DNA of 64,000 nucleotides from Butyrivibrio fibrisolvens (GCF_037113525.1 NZ_CP146963.1:248001-312000); one strand, 5' to 3'; positions 35,936 through 45,964 are shown, counted from the first letter of the stretch. Numbers and translations are program-made. The notes: a model not told the origin generated them from the letters alone.

Positions 35936-38023
35936 ATGACAGAGAAGAATAAATGGGTACCTGAGTTTACAGATTTTGAGCTTAGCCCCTACACGGGACT
36001 TACGTTAGACAGCTGGCTTAGCGCTGGAAGGTATATGCTTGAAGGTGTTTTTAATCACATAGATTCTATAGATAAGCCTGTTGTAATGCCGCGAAAGGAA
36101 ACGGATGTAACCTATCCTCATAAGGCAAGCACAGGAGAAGCCCTCATTGCCGAGCAGAAAGCGGAAATATTTGAAGGGCTCACCAGATCTTTTTTCATAG
36201 GGTCTGTAATGATCCATAACGAGCCTGAAATTACTATTAATGGCATAAAGCTTGCTGATTACTACAAGCACCAGATCTATAAGAGCTGTTGTCAAAAGGA
36301 TGACCCTGCATATGTAGGTACATACGAAGAGCTCCATGTTGGCAAGTTTGCTGATGACCCTATAAAGCCCTTTCAGCAGACAGTTGAAACCTGCGCTCTT
36401 GTGATAGGCCTTGATGCCTGCCGCGAGGAAATATGGGATAAGTATACTGACAAGGAAAAAGGTGATATAGCGTCCTTTTTGAAAAGCTATGCATATAACC
36501 CTACAGTTCCACAGAACTGGCGTTTTTTCAACATGCTGGATCTGGCATTTCTTTATAAATGCGGATACGAGATTGATGATGAGATAATGGGCGACCATGC
36601 TCAGGCGATCCTTAACTACTATGTTGGTGATGGCTGGTACAGGGATGGACAGTGCTTTGATTATTATTCCTGTTGGGCATTCAATGTCTATGGCCCTATA
36701 TGGTGCAACTGGTACGGCTATGAGAAGATGCCCTATGTTGCAAAGAAGATAGAAGAAGCTTCCAATGCTCTCATGAAGACCTATAGCGACATGTTCGATA
36801 ATGACGGATTCACCAACATGTGGGGCAGAAGTTGTATTTACAGGAACGCAGCAACAAGTGCTTTTGATGCAAATATGTTCCTTAGAAATTCAGAGGCTGA
36901 TCCGGGACTTTCCAGGCGTATCTGCTCAGGTTCGCTTCTTCAGTTCCTTTCGCGTGACGATTTTTTGTGGAACGGAGTCCCTACTCTTGGATTTTACGGA
37001 CAGTTTACGCCGCTTGTTCAGGGCTATTCCTGTGCAGAGTCACCGTTTTGGCTTGGTAAGGCATTCCTTTGCCTCCACCTTCCCAAGGATCACCCCTTCT
37101 GGACTAGTAAGGAAACGGAGAATTCTTTTGACAAGATAAGGATGCATGAAGTAAAGGAGACTGTGCTTGGTGGGCCGGCGCTTTGCTTTACGAACCATAA
37201 GGATAACGGCGAGACGATACTTAGAAGTGCCAAGGTGTTTAAGACATCAAACGACATGCATGGCATGTGGAACTACAATAAGCTGTCTTATAACAGCAAG
37301 TATCCATGGGAATCAACGCCTGTAACAGGAAATGACCTTGCAGTAGAGTCCCAGATGTATGTTATTGGCGATGATCATAATGGGAAGAAGCTCTATCCCA
37401 ATGCGATTTTCTGGTCAGGGTCAAGAGACGGACTTTTGTACAGGCGTGCGTTCTTTGATTATAAGATTGAAGATGAAAGACACTGGGTTCAAAGCATGGA
37501 CTTTGCAGATTTTCCTGTGCCTTCAGGTCTTGTTCGTGTAGATAAGCTGGCTTTATTTAAAAGACCTGTAACCATAACCCTTGGTTCATACGGATTTCCT
37601 GACAACGGCACAGAAGTAATTCGCAGGGAAGAAGGCGATTATAAAGCAATAATCCTTAAGGGCAAAGACCATATGGGAAAAGAAAAGCAGCTTGCAATGA
37701 CAATTTTTGCAGGCTGGGAAGATATAGATTTGGTAAGATCTACAGGTACAAATCCTGATTCTGAAAAATCTATAGTTGTATATGCAAGAATGAAGTCAGG
37801 GCCTAAGCTTTATGATGCTTCAAAGCCTTATGTTCTCATATCGCAGACTATCACAAAAGAAAGTCACGAGGACTTTACAGATGATGAGCTGTTCCCTGTT
37901 AAAAAGATAGGATATTCGGATCCATGGAATAGCGGAGCTTTTGGACCTGTAACGATCACGATGAAAGACGGACAGGTAAGGACTGCTGTGTACGAAGGAA
38001 TTGAGGCAGGCCTCCAGCTATAA
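35936..38023 (+). CDS. DUF2264 family protein, probable uronate/polysaccharide enzyme
   Basis: The 695-residue protein matches the DUF2264 layout: an alpha-helical toroid-like first part (about 1-370; RFFNMLDLAFLYKCG, GWYRDGQCFDYYSCWAF, MWGRSCIYR) and a beta-rich second part. The repeated aromatic and acidic motifs resemble carbohydrate-active (alpha/alpha)6 enzymes. Some family members have been linked to uronic-acid glycoside cleavage, which would fit GH88 next door, but activity is not shown here. There is no signal peptide. GGAGAAG precedes the ATG. Together with GH88 and the AraC gene it forms a small uronate-oligosaccharide unit. Confidence 0.75.
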   Translation: MTEKNKWVPEFTDFELSPYTGLTLDSWLSAGRYMLEGVFNHIDSIDKPVVMPRKETDVTYPHKASTGEALIAEQKAEIFEGLTRSFFIGSVMIHNEPEITINGIKLADYYKHQIYKSCCQKDDPAYVGTYEELHVGKFADDPIKPFQQTVETCALVIGLDACREEIWDKYTDKEKGDIASFLKSYAYNPTVPQNWRFFNMLDLAFLYKCGYEIDDEIMGDHAQAILNYYVGDGWYRDGQCFDYYSCWAFNVYGPIWCNWYGYEKMPYVAKKIEEASNALMKTYSDMFDNDGFTNMWGRSCIYRNAATSAFDANMFLRNSEADPGLSRRICSGSLLQFLSRDDFLWNGVPTLGFYGQFTPLVQGYSCAESPFWLGKAFLCLHLPKDHPFWTSKETENSFDKIRMHEVKETVLGGPALCFTNHKDNGETILRSAKVFKTSNDMHGMWNYNKLSYNSKYPWESTPVTGNDLAVESQMYVIGDDHNGKKLYPNAIFWSGSRDGLLYRRAFFDYKIEDERHWVQSMDFADFPVPSGLVRVDKLALFKRPVTITLGSYGFPDNGTEVIRREEGDYKAIILKGKDHMGKEKQLAMTIFAGWEDIDLVRSTGTNPDSEKSIVVYARMKSGPKLYDASKPYVLISQTITKESHEDFTDDELFPVKKIGYSDPWNSGAFGPVTITMKDGQVRTAVYEGIEAGLQL

Positions 38024-38199
38024 AAATGAGCCCTTGGATAAAGTTGATTTGGATGGTATTTTTGATATATCCTTGAATAGGATGGAACATATATCATTAA
38101 AGTCTGGAATCAGCTTTATCTAAGGGCTTTTTATGTACTAGATTATATGAGGATATAAGAGATATTTCATAGATATAAAGTAAAGAAATGAGGATAACA

Positions 38200-38625
38200 A
38201 TGGAGAAAAAAGCCAATATAACGGTTATAGGAATCCACGATAGAGGAGAATCAAGCCCTGATACTATCGAGTCTAAAGGAACCTGTACATGGGACGTTAC
38301 AGATGATGGAACTAATGTGATAAAGGGCGATGAAGCCAAAGATGAATCAGGCGAGATGGTAACGACTTCTTTTCGTATAACACCCACCAGGATCAAGATG
38401 GTAAGGAAGGGAAGTTTTGCATCTGTAATGGTATTTGAAAAAGGCGTTGATCACGTATCAACCTATAACACACCATATGGCGCAATGGATATGAAGGTCA
38501 AAACTGATATCCTTGAAGTTACAGAAGAAAAAGATCATCTTTGCGCTCATGTTAAGTACGTGCTTGAAATGGATGGACAGGTGACATCAAATTCAGATAT
38601 CAAGATCGATATCGAAAGTATATGA
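38200..38625 (+). CDS. DUF1934 family beta-barrel protein (YwiB-like)
   Basis: This 141-residue small protein has the pattern of the calycin-like DUF1934 family: alternating beta strands with ESKGTCTWDVTDDG, TSFRITPTRIKMVRKG, YNTPYGAMDMKVKT and a final strand pair. Function is not known. In Firmicutes it is often beside argS or rpoE; here it stands alone after the DUF2264 gene. ATG 38200 has GAGG six bases upstream, and a second ATG four codons earlier lies on that site. Confidence 0.75.
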   Translation: MEKKANITVIGIHDRGESSPDTIESKGTCTWDVTDDGTNVIKGDEAKDESGEMVTTSFRITPTRIKMVRKGSFASVMVFEKGVDHVSTYNTPYGAMDMKVKTDILEVTEEKDHLCAHVKYVLEMDGQVTSNSDIKIDIESI

Positions 38626-38740
38626 CATATAAATGAATACGACATATAAAGTGTCTGATATGGGAAGTGTTTGCTATTATCTAATATAGAAAGAATCAGA
38701 TAATAAGAAGAATCTGGTACAATTTTATATTTAAACAAAA

Positions 38741-38771
38741 AATAAAATCCGCAGTCACTGCGGATTTTATT
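38741..38771. terminator. Bidirectional terminator between convergent genes
   Basis: AATAAAATCCGCAG pairs with CTGCGGATTTTATT. Confidence 0.85.
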
Positions 38772-38794
38772 ATAGTAATCGATATGATACTGAT

Positions 38795-39346
38795 TTATTT
38801 AATCTGCTTAGCTCCGGCTTTTTCTTGAGCCTTTTCAAGAGTTCTCTTCCAGAATCCCTTCTTTTCTTCAACCTTCTTAACGCCTTTGTTTCCGTGAAGA
38901 CCCTTAACAGAAGTTACATAAAGACCGGCTACAGTAGCCTTAACTTCTTTCTTCTCAGGAACAGAATCGAATATTTCAGGCTCGCAGAGAAGAGTCATGA
39001 TCTGAGATCCAACCTTAACCTTGAGTACAGGAACCTTCTGGTTACGAGCGAGTTTTCCAACAGATTCAAGTGCTGCTGAAGGAAGTCCTGCATCCTTGAG
39101 TTTCATCTTTTTCTTACTGATGATGAACATTGATACAGTCTGCTTAGCAGCTTCAAGCTGTGCTTTAGACTCTTCCTGCTGTGCAAGTCTCTTAGATCCA
39201 ATAATATAGAGAACTGTTCCGGCAATGCCAAGAACAAGAGTAACTATAGCAAGGACTGGATGACGAAATACAAACAAAAATACTACAACTACAAGGACAA
39301 GGGCGTCAACAAGAGCAACCTTCCAATTTTCTTTAAGTGCGTTCAA
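38795..39346 (-). CDS. Two-helix membrane protein of unknown function
   Basis: The 183-residue protein has two close N-terminal membrane helices (about 12-28 and 31-49), a short coiled coil, and a basic C-terminal part with many Lys residues (about 75-183). No family is recognised. A TTG start at 39346 with GGGAGG seven bases upstream is preferred. It is convergent with the DUF1934 gene and divergent from the lipoprotein gene; it may be a single-gene unit. Confidence 0.6.
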   Translation of the reverse strand: MNALKENWKVALVDALVLVVVVFLFVFRHPVLAIVTLVLGIAGTVLYIIGSKRLAQQEESKAQLEAAKQTVSMFIISKKKMKLKDAGLPSAALESVGKLARNQKVPVLKVKVGSQIMTLLCEPEIFDSVPEKKEVKATVAGLYVTSVKGLHGNKGVKKVEEKKGFWKRTLEKAQEKAGAKQIK

Positions 39347-39508
39347 AACTTAACCTCCCAAATAATTAACTAAAAACAGTTGGTGCGTAGTACATATTAA
39401 CATTTTTAAAAAAAACAGGCAACGCTTCCCTACATATTTAACAAATTTTTTATTGCTATTGTTATTGAGGCTTTAAAGACAGGGTAAGGTATGGTAATAT
39501 GGTAAAAG

Positions 39509-39536
39509 TTGACTTGCACAAAAGATTCTGTATTAC
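39509..39536 (+). promoter_or_regulatory. Sigma-A promoter of the trigger-factor-like lipoprotein
   Basis: TTGACT and TATTAC are spaced by 16 bases. Confidence 0.55.
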
Positions 39537-39610
39537 TGGAAGTTCAAATCTGATTTCGGCTTATGCTGAATATATAATGCCAACAGGCACAAAAGAAGGG
39601 ATTTTTATTT

Positions 39611-40909
39611 ATGAAAAAGAAACTGACTATTTTATTGGCAACAGTTTTAAGTGGGGCTTTACTTGCAGGATGTAACAAAACAAATAATTCTGCTGAAGGA
39701 AACAGCGCAAATACATCAGCATCACTTGCAGATGGTATCAATGCAGAGTCACTTCAGGGAGCTGTTGATGGATCTGCTGAAGCTGCTGAACCTCTTTCAG
39801 AGGATGGATACCTGTCCAAATATACAGCAAGTGATTATGTAACACTTGGAGAGTATAAGGGCCTTGAAGTTAAGGTTCCGATCGTTAATGTAACTGATGA
39901 AGATGCAGAGGAGACACTCCTTTCAAGCTATGGATCATCTTTTGAAGCTGTAGAGGTTACAGACCGTACAGATGTAAGACTCGGAGATACAGCTAATATC
40001 AACTATGTAGGTAAATATGCTGATACACTTGAAGCTTTCGAGGGCGGCACAGATGATTCAGAGGAAGGATATGACCTTGTAATAGGTTCAGGTTCTTTCA
40101 TTCCTGGATTCGAAGATGGTCTTATCGGAGCAGAAGTTGGAACTACTGTAGATATCAACCTTACATTCCCTGAAGATTATCAGGCACCTGACCTTGCCGG
40201 TGTAGATGTAATCTTTTCAGTTACTATCAATAAGATCTCTGCACCTGCTTATACAGACGAAGAGGTTACAGCTCTTGGTATTGAAGGCGTTACTGATAAG
40301 GCAGGACTTCTTGAGTATATCAAGGAAGATCTTAAGACTCAGGCAGAAGAGGAAAATAAGGAAACAGCAAGATCATCTGCTCTTGAGATGGCATATGATA
40401 ATGCAACTTTTACTGAGGAGTTCCCTCAGGTACTTATCGACAGATTTATAGCTGACTATGAAGATACGCTTGAGTATTACATGCAGATGTACAGCTATTA
40501 CTATGGCGTATCTTATTCATCAGTAGATGATTATATTGCACAGAATTTTGGAATCGCACCTGAAGAAGTTGAATCATACAAGAACGAGCAGGCTATAGAG
40601 CAGCTTCAGTATATCTTCCTTGAAAGAGCTATCGCAGAGGCAGAAGGTCTTGAAGTTACTGCTGAAGACGTTGAAGCAGAGCTTCTTGAGATTGCAACTC
40701 AGTCAGGATATGCAGACGTAGATTCTTTTGCAGAATTCTATAGCACAACATACGGAAGAGACGTTAGAGAGCTTGCAGCTGAGCAGCTTATATCAGAAAA
40801 GGCACAGGATTTCCTTTCAGAGAATGCTACACTTGTAGAAGTTGAAGCTTCTGAACTTGAAGCTGAGGAAGCAGAAGAAGCTGAAACTGAAGAGACAGTA
40901 GCAGAATAA
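39611..40909 (+). CDS. Trigger-factor-like FKBP-type prolyl isomerase lipoprotein
   Basis: This 432-residue protein starts with a lipoprotein signal (lipobox LAGC, Cys21). Residues about 65-115 resemble the end of a ribosome-free trigger-factor N domain. An FKBP domain follows at about 115-215 (GDTANINYVGK, SGSFIPGFEDGLIGAEVG, ITFPEDY-like LTFPEDY). A helical trigger-factor C-like domain runs to about 400 and an acidic Glu/Ala tail ends it. It is likely to fold exported proteins outside the membrane, much as PrsA does. The family occurs widely in Lachnospiraceae and Clostridia. The ribosome site GAAGGG is somewhat far from the ATG. Confidence 0.85.
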   Translation: MKKKLTILLATVLSGALLAGCNKTNNSAEGNSANTSASLADGINAESLQGAVDGSAEAAEPLSEDGYLSKYTASDYVTLGEYKGLEVKVPIVNVTDEDAEETLLSSYGSSFEAVEVTDRTDVRLGDTANINYVGKYADTLEAFEGGTDDSEEGYDLVIGSGSFIPGFEDGLIGAEVGTTVDINLTFPEDYQAPDLAGVDVIFSVTINKISAPAYTDEEVTALGIEGVTDKAGLLEYIKEDLKTQAEEENKETARSSALEMAYDNATFTEEFPQVLIDRFIADYEDTLEYYMQMYSYYYGVSYSSVDDYIAQNFGIAPEEVESYKNEQAIEQLQYIFLERAIAEAEGLEVTAEDVEAELLEIATQSGYADVDSFAEFYSTTYGRDVRELAAEQLISEKAQDFLSENATLVEVEASELEAEEAEEAETEETVAE

Positions 40910-41036
40910 TTTTGTTTGACTTAGAGATATAATATCGATTATTTAAGATAAGAATCCCATTGCTTATTACGTAAGCAAATGGTTCTAAAAATTATATTTA
41001 CAATACTCTCCCATAATTCGGGAGGAAAGGAGCAGT

Positions 41037-42407
41037 ATGGATTTAATTGATGTTTTTAAGACAAAAAAGATCGGAGATACGGTAGAAATCGAGGGCTGGG
41101 TTCGAAATAACCGTGACCAGAAAGAGTTTGGATTCATAGATTTCTATGATGGTACTTCCGTTAATACACTTCAGGTTGTATATACAAAAGAACTTTCAAA
41201 TTTCGATGAGATCACAAAGATTCATCCGGGTTCAGCTGTAGAAGTGAAAGGAACATTGGTTGAGTCCAATGGTAAGCAGGAATATGAGCTTAAGCCTGAA
41301 AGCATCACGCTTATCGGTGACTGCCCTACAGACTACCCGATTCAGCCTAAGAGACATACAGTTGAGTTCTTAAGAAGCCAGGCTTATCTTCGTCCAAGAA
41401 CCAAGATGTTTCAGGCAGTATTTAAGATCAGATCAATCGCAGCTGCAGGAATACATGAGTATTTCCAGAACAATAACTATACATATGTTCACACACCTAT
41501 CATGACTAACTCTGACTGTGAAGGATCCAATCAGATGTTCAAGGTTACAACATTTGACCTTGCTGATGTTCCGAAGACAGAGGATGGACAGGTTGATTAT
41601 TCACAGGATCTTTTCAGCAAAGAGGCTTATATCACAGGTTCCGGTCAGCTTCACGGCGAAACTTATGCTATGGCATTCAAGAAGATCTATACATTCGGAC
41701 CTACTTTCAGAACAGAGGATTCCAATACTAAGACTCATGCTAACGAGTTCTGGATGATCGAGCCTGAGATGGCTTTCACTCATCTTGATGGTCTTATGGA
41801 TGCAGAAGAGGATATGCTCAAGTACGTTATCAGATACACTCTTGAAAAGGGTGCTGCTGAGATCGAGTTCCTTAACCAGTTTGTATCAAAGGGACTTAAG
41901 GATAAGCTTGAAAAGGTTGTTAATTCTGACTTTGTAAGAATCTCTCACCATGATGCTATCGACCTTCTTCTGGGTTCCGGAGAGAAATGGGAGTTTACTC
42001 CTGATTATGAATCAGATATTGCCAAAGAGCACGAGAAGTGGATCACAGAGCACTTTGGAGCGCCTGTATTCATCTACAACTGGCCTAAGGATATCAAGGC
42101 ATGGTACATGAAACTCAACGATGACGGCAAGACAGTTGCTGCTGTTGACCTTGAAGTTCCTGGCTCAGGCGAGCTTATGGGCGGATCTGAAAGAGAAGTT
42201 GACCTGGACAAGCTTGAAGAGCTTATCAAGATCCATGGAGTAGACAGAAGCCAGGTTGAATGGTATGTAAACCTCAGAAAGTTTGGCGGATGCTACCACT
42301 CAGGATATGGAATGGGCTTTGAGCGTCTTATCATGTACTTAACAGGTATTGAGAACATCAGAGACGTAATACCTTTCCCAAGAACACCTGGTAACCTCAA
42401 CTACTAA
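41037..42407 (+). CDS. asnS: Asparaginyl-tRNA synthetase
   Basis: The 456-residue class IIb synthetase has an N-terminal OB-fold anticodon domain (about 15-100; VEIEGWVRNNRDQKEFGFI) and a catalytic domain with TPIMTNSDCEGSNQMF, FGPTFRTEDSNTKTHANEFWMIEPE and GYGMGFERLIMYLTG. The GGSERE stretch supports Asn rather than Asp specificity. It starts after GGGAGGAAAGGAG. The leader has a hairpin of CCATT and AATGG flanks at about 40951-40987 and CTCCC...GGGAG overlapping the ribosome site, but no T-box motif. Confidence 0.94.
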   Translation: MDLIDVFKTKKIGDTVEIEGWVRNNRDQKEFGFIDFYDGTSVNTLQVVYTKELSNFDEITKIHPGSAVEVKGTLVESNGKQEYELKPESITLIGDCPTDYPIQPKRHTVEFLRSQAYLRPRTKMFQAVFKIRSIAAAGIHEYFQNNNYTYVHTPIMTNSDCEGSNQMFKVTTFDLADVPKTEDGQVDYSQDLFSKEAYITGSGQLHGETYAMAFKKIYTFGPTFRTEDSNTKTHANEFWMIEPEMAFTHLDGLMDAEEDMLKYVIRYTLEKGAAEIEFLNQFVSKGLKDKLEKVVNSDFVRISHHDAIDLLLGSGEKWEFTPDYESDIAKEHEKWITEHFGAPVFIYNWPKDIKAWYMKLNDDGKTVAAVDLEVPGSGELMGGSEREVDLDKLEELIKIHGVDRSQVEWYVNLRKFGGCYHSGYGMGFERLIMYLTGIENIRDVIPFPRTPGNLNY

Positions 42408-42433
42408 TATTTCAATATATATTAGAACTATAG

Positions 42434-42464
42434 GCTGTCACACTTACAGTGTGGCAGCTTTTTT
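42434..42464 (+). terminator. Terminator after asnS
   Basis: GCTGTCACACT pairs with AGTGTGGCAGC, then six T residues. Confidence 0.88.
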
Positions 42465-42583
42465 ACGTGTAGTCTTATGGGAATCAGTTTTTTAGTGTTC
42501 GTGTTCGCCTGATTGAGGTCGAAACATCACATCAAGTGTGATAAAATAGTTTCCAGAGGGATACGTTCGCCGGGGAGCATATT

Positions 42584-43831
42584 ATGACAAGAATCAAAAG
42601 GATTTTTTCCGTATTAATCATAGCATTGTTAACAACAATTCAGCTGGTGGCGGTGCCCGTGTGTGCCACCACCAGTTCTGATTTAAAAAAGCAGAAAGAA
42701 GAGCTTGAGAATAAGAAGTCGGAAACCCAGGATGCCTATGACAGTGCAACAGATGCTGCTCAGGAAATTGCAGCAGAGCAGTCAGAGCTTGGAGAGCAGA
42801 TCGATGTTGCAAATGATCAGCTTGTAGGACTTCTTGCAGATATCTCACTTATCGAAGATGAAATAGAAACCAAGGAAGGTGAGATAGAAACAACTCAGGC
42901 GGCATATGATGAAGCCAAGGCACAGGAAGAGCAGCTCTACACAGAGATGTGCGCCCGTATCAAGTATATGTATGAAAAGGGCGAGACCACATATGTAGAG
43001 ATCCTTATGAATGCCACAAGCTTCTCTGACTTTACAACTAAGGCCGAGTATGTAAAACAGCTTTATGATTATGACAGGCAGCAGCTTGAAGCTTATGTTC
43101 AGGTTCAGCAGGAAAAGGCAATCTATAAGGTTCAGCTTGAAGAGGAAAAGGCAGAGCTAGAGACCACTAAGGAAGAACTTGCAGAGGAACAGGCACTGCT
43201 TCAGGAAACCCTGGAAGAGTACAAAACTCTCTATGCTGATTATGAAACGCAGCTTGCTAATGCACAGGCTCAGGCAGCAGCCTATAAAGAGCAGCTCAAG
43301 AATCAGACTCAGCAGATAGCGTCACTTGATTCTGAGATAAAAGCAAAGGAAGCAGAAGAAGAGGCTGCAAGGAAAGCCGCTGAAGAAGCTGCCAAGAAAG
43401 CAGCTCAGGAAGCTTCAAATTCTTCAGGATCAGGATCTGGCTCATCATCTTCATCTAATTCAAATAAGACATATGCTCCGGCAGGTGAAGCAACCGGTGA
43501 CAATATAGCAGCTTATGCATGTCAGTTTGTTGGTAATCCTTATGTATTTGGCGGAACAAGCCTTACTGACGGATGTGACTGCTCAGGTTTTGTATATTCA
43601 GTATATAAAGCTTTTGGAATAACAGTTCCAAGAACATCTTATGCCCTTAATTCAGCAGGAACAGGTGTTTCCTATGAAGAAGCAAGGCCCGGAGATGTAA
43701 TAGTATATGCCGGACACTGTGCTATATATCTTGGTAATGGACGAATCGTTCATGCAAGTTCTGCTAAGACAGGTATTAAGTATGGATATGCTACTTATCG
43801 TACAATTACGTCAGTACGAAGGTTTGTATAA
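42584..43831 (+). CDS. Secreted coiled-coil NlpC/P60 peptidoglycan hydrolase
   Basis: This 415-residue protein has a signal peptide (about 1-29, ending VCA), a long coiled coil (about 30-270) and a Ser/Gly linker. Its C-terminal NlpC/P60 endopeptidase (about 300-415) has Cys333 in DGCDCSGFVYS, His in YAGHCAIYLG and RIVHASS. The coiled coil followed by a wall hydrolase resembles PcsB/CwlO/RipA-type enzymes, whose coiled coil is often regulated by FtsEX at division sites. It probably cleaves peptide stems of peptidoglycan. GGGGAG precedes the ATG. Confidence 0.9.
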   Translation: MTRIKRIFSVLIIALLTTIQLVAVPVCATTSSDLKKQKEELENKKSETQDAYDSATDAAQEIAAEQSELGEQIDVANDQLVGLLADISLIEDEIETKEGEIETTQAAYDEAKAQEEQLYTEMCARIKYMYEKGETTYVEILMNATSFSDFTTKAEYVKQLYDYDRQQLEAYVQVQQEKAIYKVQLEEEKAELETTKEELAEEQALLQETLEEYKTLYADYETQLANAQAQAAAYKEQLKNQTQQIASLDSEIKAKEAEEEAARKAAEEAAKKAAQEASNSSGSGSGSSSSSNSNKTYAPAGEATGDNIAAYACQFVGNPYVFGGTSLTDGCDCSGFVYSVYKAFGITVPRTSYALNSAGTGVSYEEARPGDVIVYAGHCAIYLGNGRIVHASSAKTGIKYGYATYRTITSVRRFV

Positions 43832-44113
43832 TGATATGTAAATATATTTCTGTGATGAATATAGAAGACTTATTAGAGCAATATGTCGGATAAAATAGGG
43901 TTTTTGTAGTGTTTTTTTTACTTGCGAAATTTAGACAAGTTATGTAGAGTAATAGTTGTTTGAATGTTCATTCAGATTTTGGTTAATATAGATCAATCTA
44001 ATGCATTCATAGAATATAGATATTGTCTGGATTATATTACTTTTCAGACTGTATATCATATCAATCCTGGTAACAATAAATTTTAGATATATCAAGATTT
44101 GCAAGGAGAGTTT

Positions 44114-45670
44114 ATGGCACAGGAACTTATTATCGTTCTTGATTTCGGTGGTCAGTACAAGCAGCTGATCGCAAGGCGTGTCAGGGAATGCAATGTTTAT
44201 TGTGAAATTCACCCGTATACAATGCCTATTGAAGAAATCAAAGCAAAAAATCCCAAGGGAATTATTCTTACAGGTGGCCCTGCAAGTGTGTACAAAGAAG
44301 ATTCACCGACTTACTCTCGTGAACTTTTTGAATGTGGTATTCCGGTCCTTGGAATCTGCTATGGTTCACAGCTTATGGCATACAGAATGGGCGGCGTAGT
44401 TAAGACAGCACCTGTTTCAGAGTATGGCCATACTGAAGTTACTATAGAGGCACTCGACAGTCTTATTTTCCAGAATATAGAAACAGATGGTGATGGCAAC
44501 ACAAGCTGCTGGATGAGCCACACAGACTATATTGCCAAGGCTCCTGAAGGCTTCATGATAACAGCTCACACCAGAAACTGCCCTGTTGCAGCTATGGAGA
44601 ATGCAGCTAAGAAGCTTTATGCAGTACAGTTCCATCCTGAAGTTCTTCATACACCTCAGGGAACAAAGATGATCAGAGGCTTTGTCCGTGATGTATGTGG
44701 ATGCGCAGGCGACTGGAAGATGTCATCATTTGTAGAAACTACTGTTAAGGAACTTCGTGAGAAGATCGGCGATGGTAAGGTACTGTGCGCACTTTCAGGT
44801 GGCGTTGACTCTTCTGTTTGTGCAGTTCTTCTGTCCAAGGCTATCGGCAAGCAGCTTACATGCGTGTTTGTTGATCATGGTCTTCTTCGTAAGGATGAAG
44901 GCGATGAAGTTGAGGCTGTATTCGGACCTGAAGGACCATATGAACTCAATTTTATCAGAGTAAATGCTCAGGATTATTTCTATGAGAAGCTTGCAGGACA
45001 GACAGATCCTGAAACCAAGCGTAAGATAATCGGAGCTGAATTCATAAACGTATTTGAAAAGGAAGCCAAGAAGATCGGCGCTGTTGATTTCCTTGCTCAG
45101 GGAACAATCTATCCTGACGTTGTAGAATCCGGAATCGGTAAGGGCGCTACTATCAAGTCCCACCACAACGTAGGCGGACTTCCTGATCATGTAGATTTCA
45201 AAGAGATCGTTGAGCCTCTTAGAATGCTCTTCAAAGACGAAGTAAGACAGGTTGGCCTTGAACTTGGAATACCTGAAAAGCTTGTATTCCGTCAGCCATT
45301 CCCAGGTCCTGGACTTGGAATCAGAATCATCGGCGATGTTACACCTGAAAAGGTTAGAATCGTTCAGGATGCTGATTACATCTACCGTACAGAGCTTGAA
45401 AAGGCCGGCATCGATATGGGTAAAGGCCAGTTCTTCGCAGCACTTACAAATATGCGTAGCGTAGGTGTAATGGGTGATGAGCGTACGTATGACTATGCGA
45501 TTGCACTCCGCGGAGTTATTACTTCTGACTTCATGACAGCAGAAGCTGCCGAAATCCCGTGGAACGTCCTTCAGAAATGTATGACACGTATCATCAATGA
45601 AGTTAAGGGCGTTAACAGAGTAATGTATGATCTTACTTCTAAGCCGCCGGGAACTATTGAGATGGAATAA
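44114..45670 (+). CDS. guaA: GMP synthase (glutamine-hydrolysing)
   Basis: The 518-residue enzyme turns XMP into GMP. The class I glutamine amidotransferase domain is at about 1-195 (nucleophile Cys82 in GICYGS, FHPEV near 178), the ATP-PPase at about 200-390 (ALSGGVDSSV) and the dimerisation domain to the end (RPFPGPGLGIRI-like RQPFPGPGLGIRI, final TSKPPGTIEME). ATG 44114 has AAGGAG; an in-frame TTG five codons earlier overlaps it and is rejected. No purine riboswitch core is seen in the 282-base leader region. The large minus-strand frame opposite is a shadow. Confidence 0.96.
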   Translation: MAQELIIVLDFGGQYKQLIARRVRECNVYCEIHPYTMPIEEIKAKNPKGIILTGGPASVYKEDSPTYSRELFECGIPVLGICYGSQLMAYRMGGVVKTAPVSEYGHTEVTIEALDSLIFQNIETDGDGNTSCWMSHTDYIAKAPEGFMITAHTRNCPVAAMENAAKKLYAVQFHPEVLHTPQGTKMIRGFVRDVCGCAGDWKMSSFVETTVKELREKIGDGKVLCALSGGVDSSVCAVLLSKAIGKQLTCVFVDHGLLRKDEGDEVEAVFGPEGPYELNFIRVNAQDYFYEKLAGQTDPETKRKIIGAEFINVFEKEAKKIGAVDFLAQGTIYPDVVESGIGKGATIKSHHNVGGLPDHVDFKEIVEPLRMLFKDEVRQVGLELGIPEKLVFRQPFPGPGLGIRIIGDVTPEKVRIVQDADYIYRTELEKAGIDMGKGQFFAALTNMRSVGVMGDERTYDYAIALRGVITSDFMTAEAAEIPWNVLQKCMTRIINEVKGVNRVMYDLTSKPPGTIEME

Positions 45671-45808
45671 TGGATTGTCGCTGGAAACGGGCATAAATAC
45701 TGGATTTTTAAATTGTCTGGTTGCAAAATGGTTGCAATAATCAGCCATTTAATAAAATGTCTGTTTTAAATGAAGCTCCTGCTAATAGACAATATCTTGA
45801 GTGATTTT

Positions 45809-45834
45809 AAACCCCCGAATTCGGGGGTTTTTTT
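45809..45834 (+). terminator. Terminator after guaA
   Basis: AAACCCCCGAATTCGGGGG is followed by seven T residues. The rest of 45671-45964 holds a promoter and operator-like palindrome. Confidence 0.9.
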
Positions 45835-45865
45835 AATGGGCATTATGGAGAGCAGCATCACATTT

Positions 45866-45894
45866 CTGACATTTCAGCCCTGTTTTTGTATAAT
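45866..45894 (+). promoter_or_regulatory. Promoter of the kinase-NfeD-FloA-LytTR operon
   Basis: CTGACA and TATAAT with a 17-base spacer give a near-consensus sigma-A promoter. Confidence 0.75.
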
Positions 45895-45924
45895 TGAAAG
45901 AATTTGAGTTGTTTACGGATTTGA

Positions 45925-45938
45925 AAATGATATCATTT
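45925..45938. promoter_or_regulatory. Perfect 14-bp palindrome downstream of the operon promoter
   Basis: AAATGATATCATTT lies about 30 bases after the -10 box and before the ribosome site, a place where a dimeric repressor could block transcription. It does not look like a LytTR direct repeat. Confidence 0.45.
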
Positions 45939-45964
45939 GACTATAAACAAACACGGAGGCGGTT

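Noticed and set aside
40910..41036. Possible T-box before asnS
   Set aside because: The conserved AGGGTGGNACCGC element is absent; only small hairpins are present.
43832..44113. Possible purine riboswitch before guaA
   Set aside because: No conserved purine-aptamer core or terminator was found; the region is plain AT-rich DNA to the eye.
44795..45748. 317-codon open frame on the minus strand
   Set aside because: It is opposite the conserved ATP-PPase and dimer domains of guaA and has no recognisable protein features.
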